57,416 bases of DNA, from the NCBI GenBank assembly GCA_013032095.1, contig WQBJ01000023.1, positions 1 to 57,416 on the forward strand. Reading direction: 5' to 3'. The notes beneath the pieces are model-generated. The model was given only the letters and a program-made list of their open reading frames with translations, made no database searches and was not told where the DNA came from. Made by a program: the position numbers and the translations under genes. This document shows positions 28,305 to 36,503 of the stretch, one piece after another. Numbering within the stretch: the stretch's first letter is position 1; each line of letters begins with the position of its first letter. This DNA comes from Ruegeria atlantica (lineage in GTDB: Bacteria > Pseudomonadota > Alphaproteobacteria > Rhodobacterales > Rhodobacteraceae).

Positions 28305-28737
28305 CACGCACACCCAGTGTTTCGATTTCTTCGAAATGAAGCCAAGCAAAATTTTATGTCGACGGCAATGGAGAAGTTACCCTAACGGGGCAGCTCTCAT
28401 CCAAAATTGCTCTGCGCAGCGGCCCTCAAACGCAATCCTAGCCCGGCAGGAACCGTTCACCTCAGCCAAACTCAAATCGTTAGCAAACTTGCCAACATCG
28501 GCCCCGACCAGATTGAGTGTTTCGAAAAAACCTTAACGGAGCGACGAGGGGAAACCTGCAATGGCTTACCCTCCCCCTCACAACCGTTGGCTCTCCGCCT
28601 GCTGGAATGCCTGACAGGCACACTGGTCGTCGAAAACCGCATTTTCTTCCGCATCCTGATCTAGGCGAGTCAGACCATTCCCAACCAACACATCTGTCGC
28701 TAGGCTCACGTCACGAAACTCAGAAGATGGGGACCAG
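28305..28737. promoter_or_regulatory. Divergent intergenic region, LysR gene / ureohydrolase gene
   Basis: 433 bases without a convincing gene; the small ORFs here lack coding character. It should hold both promoters and any LysR operator, but I saw no perfect palindrome and no riboswitch I could name. Confidence 0.4.
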
Positions 28738-29709
28738 ATGACCAATTCGTTTTTTCAGCCAGTCTCGGCGATGGAGCTTGCCCGGTTCGCGGGCATCCCC
28801 ACTTTCATGCGCTTGCCCAGCGTCCCGTTGGATCATGACCGTATTAGCGAGGTTGAGCTTGGATTGGTTGGCATCCCCTGGGATGGCGGCACCACCAACC
28901 GTCCCGGAGCGCGACATGGGCCGCGTCAACTGCGGGATTTCTCAACGATGATCCGGGCCATGAACCCGGTGACAGGCGTCGCGCCTTTCTCGTTGGTCAA
29001 TTGCGCCGATCTGGGGGACGTCGCGCCGAACCCGGTGGACATCGGCGACACGTTGGAGCGGGTGACCGCCTTCTACTTGGACCTACGTGCCCGCGGCATT
29101 ACCCCGCTGACCGCCGGAGGGGATCATTTGACCACCCTGCCGGTGCTGCGCGCGCTGGCCCAATCCAGGCCTTTGGGTCTGATCCAGTTCGACAGCCATA
29201 CAGACCTTTTCGACACCTATTTCGGTGGTCATAAATTCACCCACGGCACCCCGTTCCGTCGCGCGGTCGAGGAAGGGCTGGTCGACCCCAAACGTTTTGT
29301 GCAGGTCGGTATTCGCGGCACGGCCTACAACACCGAGGACATCGAATGGGGCGAGGCGCAGGGCATTCGCATCATCCGCATCGAAGAACTGTTCGACCGG
29401 GGCATCGACGAAGTCATGACCGAAGTGCGCAGCATCGTCGGCACCGCACCCACCTATTGCACATATGACATCGACTTTGTGGATCCGACCTATGCCCCCG
29501 GCACCGGCACACCGGAAATCGGCGGACCTAACAGTTTTCAGGCACAGCAGGTCATTCGCAAGATGGCGGGTATAAATCTGGTCGGCGCCGATCTGGTCGA
29601 GGTCGCGCCGCCCTTCGATCCCGAGGGCGGCACGGCCTGGCTTGGTATTTCGCTGATGTTCGAACTGCTCTGCGTTCTGGCGCAGGCAGTGGACGCGCGG
29701 CGGCCTTAG
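28738..29709 (+). CDS. Ureohydrolase (arginase/agmatinase family), member 1
   Basis: 323 residues of the Mn-dependent ureohydrolase family, which hydrolyse guanidino compounds to urea and an amine. Metal ligands are visible: His130 (AGGDHLTT), Asp152/His154/Asp156 (FDSHTD; most relatives have DAHXD, so Ser for Ala is unusual), and Asp244/Asp246 (YDIDFVDP). The substrate loop GIPWDGGTTNRPGARHGPR is of the common agmatinase/guanidinobutyrase type. The substrate cannot be fixed from sequence. It runs convergently into member 2, with the two stop codons overlapping at 29706-29709. Confidence 0.88.
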   Translation: MTNSFFQPVSAMELARFAGIPTFMRLPSVPLDHDRISEVELGLVGIPWDGGTTNRPGARHGPRQLRDFSTMIRAMNPVTGVAPFSLVNCADLGDVAPNPVDIGDTLERVTAFYLDLRARGITPLTAGGDHLTTLPVLRALAQSRPLGLIQFDSHTDLFDTYFGGHKFTHGTPFRRAVEEGLVDPKRFVQVGIRGTAYNTEDIEWGEAQGIRIIRIEELFDRGIDEVMTEVRSIVGTAPTYCTYDIDFVDPTYAPGTGTPEIGGPNSFQAQQVIRKMAGINLVGADLVEVAPPFDPEGGTAWLGISLMFELLCVLAQAVDARRP

Positions 29710-30686
29710 CCCGCGCTGACGTTTTCGGCGATCATCGAGATCATCTCGAACATCACCGCTGCTGCTGTCAGGGCGGTGATGTTGTTCGGACTGTCCTTGG
29801 TAGGCATCATGCAGACAACATCTCCCCCCACAATGTTCAACCCGCGCGCGGCGTGCAGGATGCCGACGGCCTCGTCAATGTCGAACCCTTTCTCGCCCGG
29901 CTCCAGATTGGACACCGCAGGCGCGACGGTCGGGTCGAGGCAATCCAGATCGAAGGTGATATAGACCGGGCGATCGCCCAGAACCTCTTTGGTCTGCGCC
30001 ACCACGTCCTCCAGCCCGCGCTGCCGGAATTCGCGCATGGTGACGATGTTGTAGCCATAGTCATACGACGGTTGCAGCCAGTCCAGACTGCGCGGGTGCC
30101 CTCTTAGACCGATCTGCATGGATCGCGTCGGGTCGACCTGCCCTTGATCCGCCAGATACGCCCCCCAGTGCGCCGCAGATTTCTTGGCGCCCAGAAAATG
30201 ATCAACCTTGGTAAACACATCCGTGTGCGCGTCCAGATGCAGGAAGCTGATCGGTTCACCACCTGCCAACTTGCCTTTGCCCAACGCCTGCACGATCCCA
30301 CCCGTTATGGAGTGATCACCACCGACCGAGACAGGCCGCGCGCCTGCCGCGTCGATATCCTTGTAAAACTCCGTGATGCGCTCGATGCAGTCCTCGTTGT
30401 CATTGGCCTTGGGAAACGGCACGTCGCCCACATCGGCAATCCGCGCACTGTTCCAAGGGTCGATCCCAAACAGTGAATGCACCCGGCGCTGCACGGCCGA
30501 GACATGGCGTAACGCACGCGGACCCAAGTGCTGATCCCGCTCGGTCGTGCCATTTCCGGTGGAATGGGGCACGCCTACCAGCGCAATATCCTGCCCTTCA
30601 GGCCCGACATTCGGGCAGCGGAACAGAGTGGGCACCCCCCACCAGTAAAGGTTCTCCATCATGGATTGTTCATAACGATCGGTCAT
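29706..30686 (-). CDS. Ureohydrolase (arginase/agmatinase family), divergent member 2
   Basis: 326 residues with full metal sites: His125 (VGGDHSITGG), Asp152/His154/Asp156 (LDAHTD) and Asp246/Asp248 (FDLDCLDP). The loop that normally reads like RPGARFGP is replaced by GVPHSTGNGTTERDQHLGPRALR, and an insert rich in aromatic/basic residues surrounds LDWLQPSYDYGYN. This suggests a substrate different from member 1. It lies downstream of a ProU-type ABC operon but behind a strong hairpin, so its expression may be partly separate. Confidence 0.87.
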   Translation of the reverse strand: MTDRYEQSMMENLYWWGVPTLFRCPNVGPEGQDIALVGVPHSTGNGTTERDQHLGPRALRHVSAVQRRVHSLFGIDPWNSARIADVGDVPFPKANDNEDCIERITEFYKDIDAAGARPVSVGGDHSITGGIVQALGKGKLAGGEPISFLHLDAHTDVFTKVDHFLGAKKSAAHWGAYLADQGQVDPTRSMQIGLRGHPRSLDWLQPSYDYGYNIVTMREFRQRGLEDVVAQTKEVLGDRPVYITFDLDCLDPTVAPAVSNLEPGEKGFDIDEAVGILHAARGLNIVGGDVVCMMPTKDSPNNITALTAAAVMFEMISMIAENVSAG

Positions 30687-30694
30687 TGTCTTCC

Positions 30695-30732
30695 CCGAAA
30701 AAGAAAAACGCCCCCGGCGGAAACCGGGGGCG
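30695..30732 (-). terminator. Strong intrinsic terminator between ABC operon and ureohydrolase 2
   Basis: Read on the minus strand, a perfect 9-bp GC stem (CGCCCCCGG / CCGGGGGCG) with a 6-nt loop is followed by a T-rich run (GTTTTTCTTTTT). It sits just after the permease stop and 9 bases before the ureohydrolase start. Confidence 0.85.
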
Positions 30733-30739
30733 GGTTTGT

Positions 30740-32329
30740 TTAGATTTTCTCGTCTTCTCGCCGGAAGGCGCCCTGAACGATCCGGTCCATCACCATTGCA
30801 AGGAACAGGATAGCAAAGCCACCCAGGAGGCCCGGACCCTTGGCAGCGTATTGCAGCGCCTCAAGGATTTCCTTGCCCAGACCGCCGCCACCGATCAGCG
30901 AGATAATCACCACCATAGACAGACACATCAGGATGGTTTGGTTTACCCCGGTCATGATCGAAGGCAACGCCAGCGGGATTTCAACATCCTTCAGCAATTG
31001 CCATTTCGATGCTCCAAAGGCCACAGCGGCTTCCTTGATACTGTCCGGCACCCCCCGCATTCCCAGCGCGGTCAGGCGAATGACCGGCGGCATGCCAAAG
31101 ATGATCGTGGCCAGAATACCCGGCGGGTTGCCGGTGCCGAAAAAGGCGATGATCGGGATCAGGTAAACGAAGGCAGGCAGCGTCTGCATCAGGTCCAGCA
31201 CCGGTTCCGCAGCACGGTAAGCCCGTTGAGATTTGCCGAACCAAATACCCAACGGAATACCGAATACAACGCACAGAAGCACCGCCGCGCCGACCAGAGC
31301 CACCGTCTCCATGGCCACATCCCAATAGCCCAGAAGGGCGATGTAAGCCAGCGACGAGGCCGTGAAGATCGCCACACGCGGGCCTGCCGCACGCCATGCG
31401 GTCACACAAATGACCAGCATCACAACTGGCCACGGAGACCCGATCAGCGCCACGGTTAAAGCGTCCAGAACAGAACGGACACCAGCAACGATCCCATCAA
31501 AGACATCGCCACCCGCCGCAGCTGCGGCGTCGATCTGGGCCTCCATCCAACTTGCAAGGTTCGAGAAAATCGTTCCTTCGCCCTCACCCAGGATCATCGC
31601 TGATACCTGCTGTTCCGGGAAAGCATCCAGCAATGGAAGTGAGGCATTCACGGTGAACTTATAAACGATCAGAGGGGCAATCGCAGCCACCAGCACTGCG
31701 CCCAGCACCGTGTTGCGCGTGGACCGGCCACTTTCCGTACTGGCCGGATCAATTCGCCATTTCGAGTACTGCTTTTCATAGACCCGGTCAGCGTAAAATC
31801 CTTGCACCAGCTTGAACACCAACAGCATCAGAAGGCCGGTGATCATGATGCCAGTTGCTTCGGCCTGTGCAGCCTGGGCCTGCGCAAAGCTGTTATCCGC
31901 CGCCTTCTGGATATTCTCGGCCAGACGGTTGAACCGGTCGATATCCGCTTGTTCCGTCGCCGCTGCCGCGCGCTCGAGCAGCTCGTTCGCACGTGCCTGC
32001 TGACGTTCGGCCCGTTCGGCCAGATCAGCCCCGGGATTACCCCAGGCTCCGCGTCCTATCTGAACCCATGCGATGATCTCGAGGATCAGGAAGGTCCAGA
32101 ACATGCCCCAGATTGCCCGCGATGCCGACCAGAACGGCCCCAGCACCGCCGCCCAGATGTTGAACGTATTCGGCACCGGGCTAGTTGCATCGTGGATTTT
32201 GTGGAAGGAATTGACGTAATAGTCGCCATTCGGACCCGCAAACTCATGGATGGACTGGTCCAACGCCTCACGGTCAACTTCGATATCAGAGGCCGCCGTG
32301 ACTTTCATTTCCATTGCTGCATCAGTCAT
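30740..32329 (-). CDS. ProU-type ABC transporter permease with N-terminal extension
   Basis: 529 residues, much longer than usual ProW/OpuAB permeases (about 280-350). The C-terminal ~280 residues are the permease with the EAA loop (IKEAAVAFGASKWQLLKDVEIPLALPSIMTG). Upstream are a short acidic start, a DUF2628-like pair of segments (FNIWAAVLGPFWSASRAIWGMFWTFLILEIIAW), an Ala/Glu-rich coiled coil (AERAERQQARANELLERAAAATEQAD) and another membrane helix. Its start overlaps the ATPase stop by 8 bases. It would carry the quaternary-ammonium or guanidino ligand delivered by the binding protein. Confidence 0.88.
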   Translation of the reverse strand: MTDAAMEMKVTAASDIEVDREALDQSIHEFAGPNGDYYVNSFHKIHDATSPVPNTFNIWAAVLGPFWSASRAIWGMFWTFLILEIIAWVQIGRGAWGNPGADLAERAERQQARANELLERAAAATEQADIDRFNRLAENIQKAADNSFAQAQAAQAEATGIMITGLLMLLVFKLVQGFYADRVYEKQYSKWRIDPASTESGRSTRNTVLGAVLVAAIAPLIVYKFTVNASLPLLDAFPEQQVSAMILGEGEGTIFSNLASWMEAQIDAAAAAGGDVFDGIVAGVRSVLDALTVALIGSPWPVVMLVICVTAWRAAGPRVAIFTASSLAYIALLGYWDVAMETVALVGAAVLLCVVFGIPLGIWFGKSQRAYRAAEPVLDLMQTLPAFVYLIPIIAFFGTGNPPGILATIIFGMPPVIRLTALGMRGVPDSIKEAAVAFGASKWQLLKDVEIPLALPSIMTGVNQTILMCLSMVVIISLIGGGGLGKEILEALQYAAKGPGLLGGFAILFLAMVMDRIVQGAFRREDEKI

Positions 32330-33359
32330 TTTTGCCCCCCTGAATTCCGCGCAGCAGGCGCGGCTTGGTTACAACGCCCACGTCATTGCCAGAGTCCGTG
32401 ATGACGACCGGCATATCGGTGTTCACTGCAAGGTCGATCAACTGATCGAGATCCGCGCCCTCATCCGCGCGTGGCGCGCCGTCCAGCGATCCGGTAAAGC
32501 TGCCCATCGGCTCCATGATCGAATGCGCCTTGACCAGTTTCAGCTTGGAGATGCCCTGAACGAATTCTCGCACATAGTCGTCAGCCGGGTTCATGACGAT
32601 GTCTTCCGGCGTGCCGATCTGCACTATCACACCGTCCTTCATGATGGCGATACGGTGGCCGATGCGAATGGCCTCGTCCAGATCGTGGGTAATGAACAGA
32701 GTGGTCTTCTGCAATTGCGCCACCAGCGCCTTGAACTGATCCTGCAATTGCAGACGGATCAGCGGATCAAGGGCCGAGAACGGTTCGTCCATCAGCAGGA
32801 TTTCCGGGTCAGAGGCCAGCGCGCGGGCAATCCCCACCCGCTGTTGCATACCACCTGACAGCTCTTTGGGCAGGCGGTCTTCATAGCCGGTCAGATCCAC
32901 CAGACCCAGCGCGTGGTCGGAAACGGCCCAGCGCTTGGACTTCGATACTTTGCGAATTTCCAGCGGATAGGCCACGTTGTCCCGCACCGACCGATGCGGC
33001 ATCAGCGCCATGTGCTGGAACACCATCCCGATCTGCTGCGCGCGAATCCGGCGCAGTTCGGCCTCTGAAATCTTGGACACATCATGGCCCAAGATCTCGA
33101 TCTTGCCGGAAGTCGGCTCGATCAGGCGGTTAACGTGCCGCACCAGCGTAGACTTGCCCGAGCCAGACAGGCCCATAATGCAAAAAATCTCGCCCCGAGG
33201 CACTTCGAAGGTGGCACCTTGCACACCCACGACGCAATTGAATCTCTCCAGAACTTCGGGTTTTCCAATCCCCTCGTTCCGCACGGCAGCCATGGCTTCT
33301 TCGGCCCGAGCGCCAAAGATTTTCCAGACATCCGTCAGTTTTACGACTGTTTCGGTCAT
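32322..33359 (-). CDS. ProU-type ABC transporter ATP-binding protein
   Basis: 345 residues with Walker A (GLSGSGKST), Q-loop region (IGMVFQHMALMPHRSV), signature (LSGGMQQRVGIARALA), Walker B (ILLMDEPFSALDP) and the switch His in LFITHDLDEA. After residue ~250 there is a short regulatory tail ending in a partial CBS-like strand (MPVVITDSGNDVGVVTKPRLL), as in the ProV/OpuAA group. It powers uptake with the overlapping permease gene. Confidence 0.93.
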   Translation of the reverse strand: MTETVVKLTDVWKIFGARAEEAMAAVRNEGIGKPEVLERFNCVVGVQGATFEVPRGEIFCIMGLSGSGKSTLVRHVNRLIEPTSGKIEILGHDVSKISEAELRRIRAQQIGMVFQHMALMPHRSVRDNVAYPLEIRKVSKSKRWAVSDHALGLVDLTGYEDRLPKELSGGMQQRVGIARALASDPEILLMDEPFSALDPLIRLQLQDQFKALVAQLQKTTLFITHDLDEAIRIGHRIAIMKDGVIVQIGTPEDIVMNPADDYVREFVQGISKLKLVKAHSIMEPMGSFTGSLDGAPRADEGADLDQLIDLAVNTDMPVVITDSGNDVGVVTKPRLLRGIQGGKND

Positions 33360-33380
33360 ACTTGTCCCTTTGATGCAGAA

Positions 33381-33408
33381 CAGGCCGCCGGACGGTTCCG
33401 ACGGCCTG
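33381..33408 (-). promoter_or_regulatory. Intra-operon hairpin after the binding-protein gene
   Basis: A 12-bp stem with one G-U pair (CAGGCCGCCGGA / CAGGCCGTCGGA as complements) and a 4-nt loop separates the binding-protein gene from the ATPase gene. It has no T-run; partial termination or mRNA stabilisation is likely. Confidence 0.6.
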
Positions 33409-33436
33409 CCCGAGTTTCAGCTCCGGTCGGCGTCAA

Positions 33437-34387
33437 TCACTGTGACATCCAGCCCAGAACAGCATCTTCGTTTGCGGTCACCCATTCTTCGGCGTAAGCC
33501 AGCGGCTCTTTGCCTTCGATCACCAGCGCATAGGTCATGGCCGACACTGTTTCAGTGTCCAGCTTCATGTTGGCCAGTAGTTGGGCAACTTCGGGGAACT
33601 CATCCTCGAGGGACTTTGCATAGTGCAGGTGCAGATAGGCCAGATCCCAAGCCACACCAGCCTCAGACTTCTCTAGCCATTCCGGATCGTCGGTGGGCTG
33701 CAGGACGTTCCACTTGGACGCGTCATAGGCCGGCTCTTCCAGAATCTGCATGTCATGCAGCGCGAACACGTAATGTGGCGTGTAGCAGAAGCCGACCCAA
33801 GGCTCGCCCGCCTTGATCGCGTTGTCGAGGTTCGCATACGCCACCGTCTCGTCGATCTCGGTCAGTTCCATGACCTGATCATAGCCATAGGACTTAGCGC
33901 GGATTTTCTCGACGTTGGTCGATGCCCAGCCTGGCGCCCCGATCCAAACCTCACCCTGACCGTCACCGTTGCTGTCGAACAGCGCCGCAATATCGGGGTT
34001 GGTCAGATCGTCGATCGACCGGATATCATTGGCATCCGCCGTTGCCTTGTCGACGCACATACCCTGGAACGCCTCAACGCCGTTTGGATTGAATGCAACG
34101 GTGCCTTTGTCAGTGACATAGGTGTCATGCAGGTTCTGCTGGTTCGGCATCCAGACCTCGGGGTGGACATGCATCGCGCCAGAATCCATCGCCTCGAACA
34201 CGATCGGGTTGGTGCCGTTCTGCAGTTCGACCTCAAGTCCCAGGTTCTGTTCGATCGCAACCTTCAAGATGTGCGCCGTCGCGTTCACCGAAGGCCAGTT
34301 CGGAACACCGATCACAATATCGGCCGCCATCGCCGGTCCGGCGATGGCCATTGATGCGCCTCCCAGTAGCGTTGCAATTTTTTTCAT
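33437..34387 (-). CDS. ProX/OpuAC-type substrate-binding protein
   Basis: 316 residues with a signal peptide (IATLLGGASMAIAGPAMA, cleavage before ADIVIG). The type matches glycine-betaine/choline binding proteins: VPNWPSVNATAHILKVAIEQNLG, FEAMDSGAMHVHPEVWMPN, GAPGWASTNVEKI and FCYTPHYVFALHDM, supplying Trp and Tyr residues for an aromatic cage. ATG 34387 is chosen because GGAG precedes it and it places the signal peptide first; the frame is open 56 codons upstream without a fitting start. First gene of the ABC operon. Ligand may be a betaine or, given the ureohydrolases, a cationic guanidino compound. Confidence 0.9.
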   Translation of the reverse strand: MKKIATLLGGASMAIAGPAMAADIVIGVPNWPSVNATAHILKVAIEQNLGLEVELQNGTNPIVFEAMDSGAMHVHPEVWMPNQQNLHDTYVTDKGTVAFNPNGVEAFQGMCVDKATADANDIRSIDDLTNPDIAALFDSNGDGQGEVWIGAPGWASTNVEKIRAKSYGYDQVMELTEIDETVAYANLDNAIKAGEPWVGFCYTPHYVFALHDMQILEEPAYDASKWNVLQPTDDPEWLEKSEAGVAWDLAYLHLHYAKSLEDEFPEVAQLLANMKLDTETVSAMTYALVIEGKEPLAYAEEWVTANEDAVLGWMSQ

Positions 34388-34618
34388 CTGATATCTCCAT
34401 GTTGGTCGTATGTGGTGCTTGTTTTTGTCCCGGACTGGCCGTGGCGCACCTTTCTTGGCAATTGTCGGAAAGCGAGCCTCCCGATCCTTTTGGCCAACGG
34501 CATGATACACCGGTTTGGCCAGAAAATTGAAACATGCCAGCGCACCACCCATCAAGAGGCTGGAGCGACAAACCCATGCATGCGATATTATCGTAGATTA
34601 GTTTTTGTTTTTTGCAAA

Positions 34619-34999
34619 TTATTGCAAATCTTTGCCTGAAATTGATGCCGGCAGAGAATCTGTCCACTTTCGCAACCCGTTCAGAAATCCCAACGCCGTC
34701 TTCCCCAGGTCAGTGATCGCATATTCAACCGAAACCGGAGAGGTCTGTAGGACATTGCGCGTTACAAGACCCTGCGCCTCAAGCTGGCGCAACCGCTCTG
34801 TAATCATCTTCTTGCTGGCCCCTCCGATCAGCCGAGAGAGATCATTGAAACGCGTCGGCCCGTCTTTCAGGTGCCACAGAATCGATCCTGTCCACTTTCC
34901 GCCCAGAATCCGCATCCCGCGTTCGATCGGACAAGGTTCAAGACACGTATCCACAGCACGTTTGCGTCCGTTCTCGTCTGCTTTGATTTGTGCACGCAT
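34619..34999 (-). CDS. HxlR-family transcriptional regulator
   Basis: About 126 residues with the HxlR winged helix (CPIERGMRILGGKWTGSILWHLKDGPTRFNDLSRLIGGASKKMITERLRQLEAQGLV). An N-terminal cysteine pair region (TCLEPCPIERG) contains the redox/quinone-sensing type cysteine of this family. ATG 34999 is chosen as it gives the normal HxlR length; the frame continues upstream to 35089. It is divergent from the MdaB-type reductase gene, the classical arrangement for quinone- or aldehyde-responsive HxlR repressors. Confidence 0.9.
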   Translation of the reverse strand: MRAQIKADENGRKRAVDTCLEPCPIERGMRILGGKWTGSILWHLKDGPTRFNDLSRLIGGASKKMITERLRQLEAQGLVTRNVLQTSPVSVEYAITDLGKTALGFLNGLRKWTDSLPASISGKDLQ

Positions 35000-35022
35000 C
35001 ACAGGATATTTCCCGACTTGGT

Positions 35023-35059
35023 AGGTTACAAAAAGTATACTGGTTGCATTTTTTAACCT
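35023..35059. promoter_or_regulatory. Candidate HxlR operator/promoter region
   Basis: An imperfect inverted repeat (AGGTTACAAAAA ... TTTTTTAACCT) surrounds the palindrome GTATAC in the gap between the HxlR gene and the MdaB-type gene. Position and symmetry fit an HxlR site; not tested. Confidence 0.45.
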
Positions 35060-35125
35060 CGGATCACAACTTCTCCTCAGACCCACCACAAGTCAAGTGG
35101 TGCGCTCCACAACAAGGACACGGAC

Positions 35126-35734
35126 ATGAGCAACTTCCTGATCGTAAACGGCACACAACCATATGAGTCGGCCCCCGGAACCCTGAACGCCAGCCTGACG
35201 AAACTGGCACGCGACAGCCTGACTCGAATGGGCCACACCGTGCGTGTCACCACCGTTGCCGATGGTTATGACACGAACGCAGATATCGAAGCGCATTTAT
35301 GGGCAGACGCGATCATCATGCAGTTCCCGGTGAACTGGATGGGTGTTCCTTGGGTATTCAAGAAATATATGGACGAAGTCTATACAATGGGCATGGACGG
35401 GCGGTTTGCCAATGGTGATGGCCGGACCTCTGACGCTCCAACGGCAAACTATGGCATGGGCGGAAAGCTGACCGACAAGAAATACATGCTGTCCGTCACT
35501 TTCAACGCCCCCGAGGAAGCATTTGACAACCCTGCCGAGCCGTTCTTTGCCGGAAGCAATGTTGATGACCTGTTACGCCCGCTGCACCTGACGGCGAGGT
35601 TCATGGCCATGCAGGCTCTGCCCACCTTTGCCGCCTTCGATGTCATGAAAAACCCGAACATCGAAAGTGACTTCGCCCGCTACGAAGCTCATCTGAAAAC
35701 CGCTTTTGCCGAGGTCGAACATGTCCCAGCCTGA
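35126..35734 (+). CDS. mdaB: MdaB-type NAD(P)H quinone reductase (flavodoxin-like)
   Basis: 202 residues of the flavodoxin-fold NAD(P)H:quinone oxidoreductase family. The sequence follows MdaB: LIVNGTQPYESAPGTLNASLT, DAIIMQFPVNWMGVPWVFKKYMDEVYTMG and LMPLHL-like LLRPLHLTARFM, with FAAFDVMKNPNIESD near the end. It reduces quinones by two electrons in the cytoplasm, avoiding semiquinone radicals. GGACACGGAC upstream gives a weak ribosome-binding site. It overlaps the GST gene by 14 bases, so the two are co-expressed. Confidence 0.88.
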   Translation: MSNFLIVNGTQPYESAPGTLNASLTKLARDSLTRMGHTVRVTTVADGYDTNADIEAHLWADAIIMQFPVNWMGVPWVFKKYMDEVYTMGMDGRFANGDGRTSDAPTANYGMGGKLTDKKYMLSVTFNAPEEAFDNPAEPFFAGSNVDDLLRPLHLTARFMAMQALPTFAAFDVMKNPNIESDFARYEAHLKTAFAEVEHVPA

Positions 35735-36440
35735 TATCCATCTTTATACCGCAGGTACGATGAACGGCTACAAGCCAGTCATCTTTTTGGAAGAGGCTGG
35801 CGTTCCTTACGATCTGACACACGTCAATTTTTCCAAGCAGGAACAGAAAGCGCCAGAGTTTCTGGCGCTTAATCCCAATGGGAAAATCCCGACTATCGTG
35901 GATCGATCCGAGGATCGCGCGATCTTCGAAAGCGGCGCAATCCTGTGGCATCTGGCCGAAAAATACGGGAAATTTCTGCCTTCTGACCCCACTAAACGGT
36001 CAGAAGTGATGCAATGGATGCTATTTCAGGTCGGCCATATCGGCCCAATGATGGGTCAAGCAATGTATTTCCAGCACATCGCCGCACCCAACGGCCATGT
36101 CGAGCCATTTTCGATCCGGCGCTATATCGACGAAAGTCGCCGCTTGCTTGAAGTGATGAACGCTCGATTGAACGGGAGGGATTGGGTTGCCGCCGATGAA
36201 TACACCATTGCAGACATGATGCTCTATCCGTGGGCACGCGCTTATGTCTGGGCAAGGGTCAACATCGATGACCTGCCGCACCTTCATGCCTGGTTCAACC
36301 GCATCGACGCGCGGCCTGCCGTGCAAAAAGCGCTGACCATACCGAAGCCTAACCCCCAGTTCTGGGACGCGAACGCAGATGCCAGCGCTTTTTCCAAAGA
36401 GAACGCTGCGCGATTTTCCGGGGATGTGAAAAAAGGGTGA
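35721..36440 (+). CDS. Glutathione S-transferase (YfcG/YghU-like, Nu class)
   Basis: 239 residues with an N-terminal thioredoxin-like domain (LYTAGTMNGYKPVIFLEEAGVPYDLTHVNF, then NPNGKIPTIVD and the glutathione-binding FESGAILWHLAEKYG) and an all-helical C-terminal domain (WVAADEYTIADMMLYPWARAY). The Thr-Met-Asn near residue 12 and the ESG motif resemble bacterial disulfide-reductase-type GSTs. ATG 35721 has GAGG six bases upstream; an earlier TTG is less likely. It is translationally linked to the quinone reductase gene. Confidence 0.9.
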   Translation: MSQPDIHLYTAGTMNGYKPVIFLEEAGVPYDLTHVNFSKQEQKAPEFLALNPNGKIPTIVDRSEDRAIFESGAILWHLAEKYGKFLPSDPTKRSEVMQWMLFQVGHIGPMMGQAMYFQHIAAPNGHVEPFSIRRYIDESRRLLEVMNARLNGRDWVAADEYTIADMMLYPWARAYVWARVNIDDLPHLHAWFNRIDARPAVQKALTIPKPNPQFWDANADASAFSKENAARFSGDVKKG

Positions 36441-36503
36441 GCGCTGGTCGAAGTTCAATGGCCCTTATCCAGGAAAATGACGCCCTTAGATACTACTGGG
36501 GCG

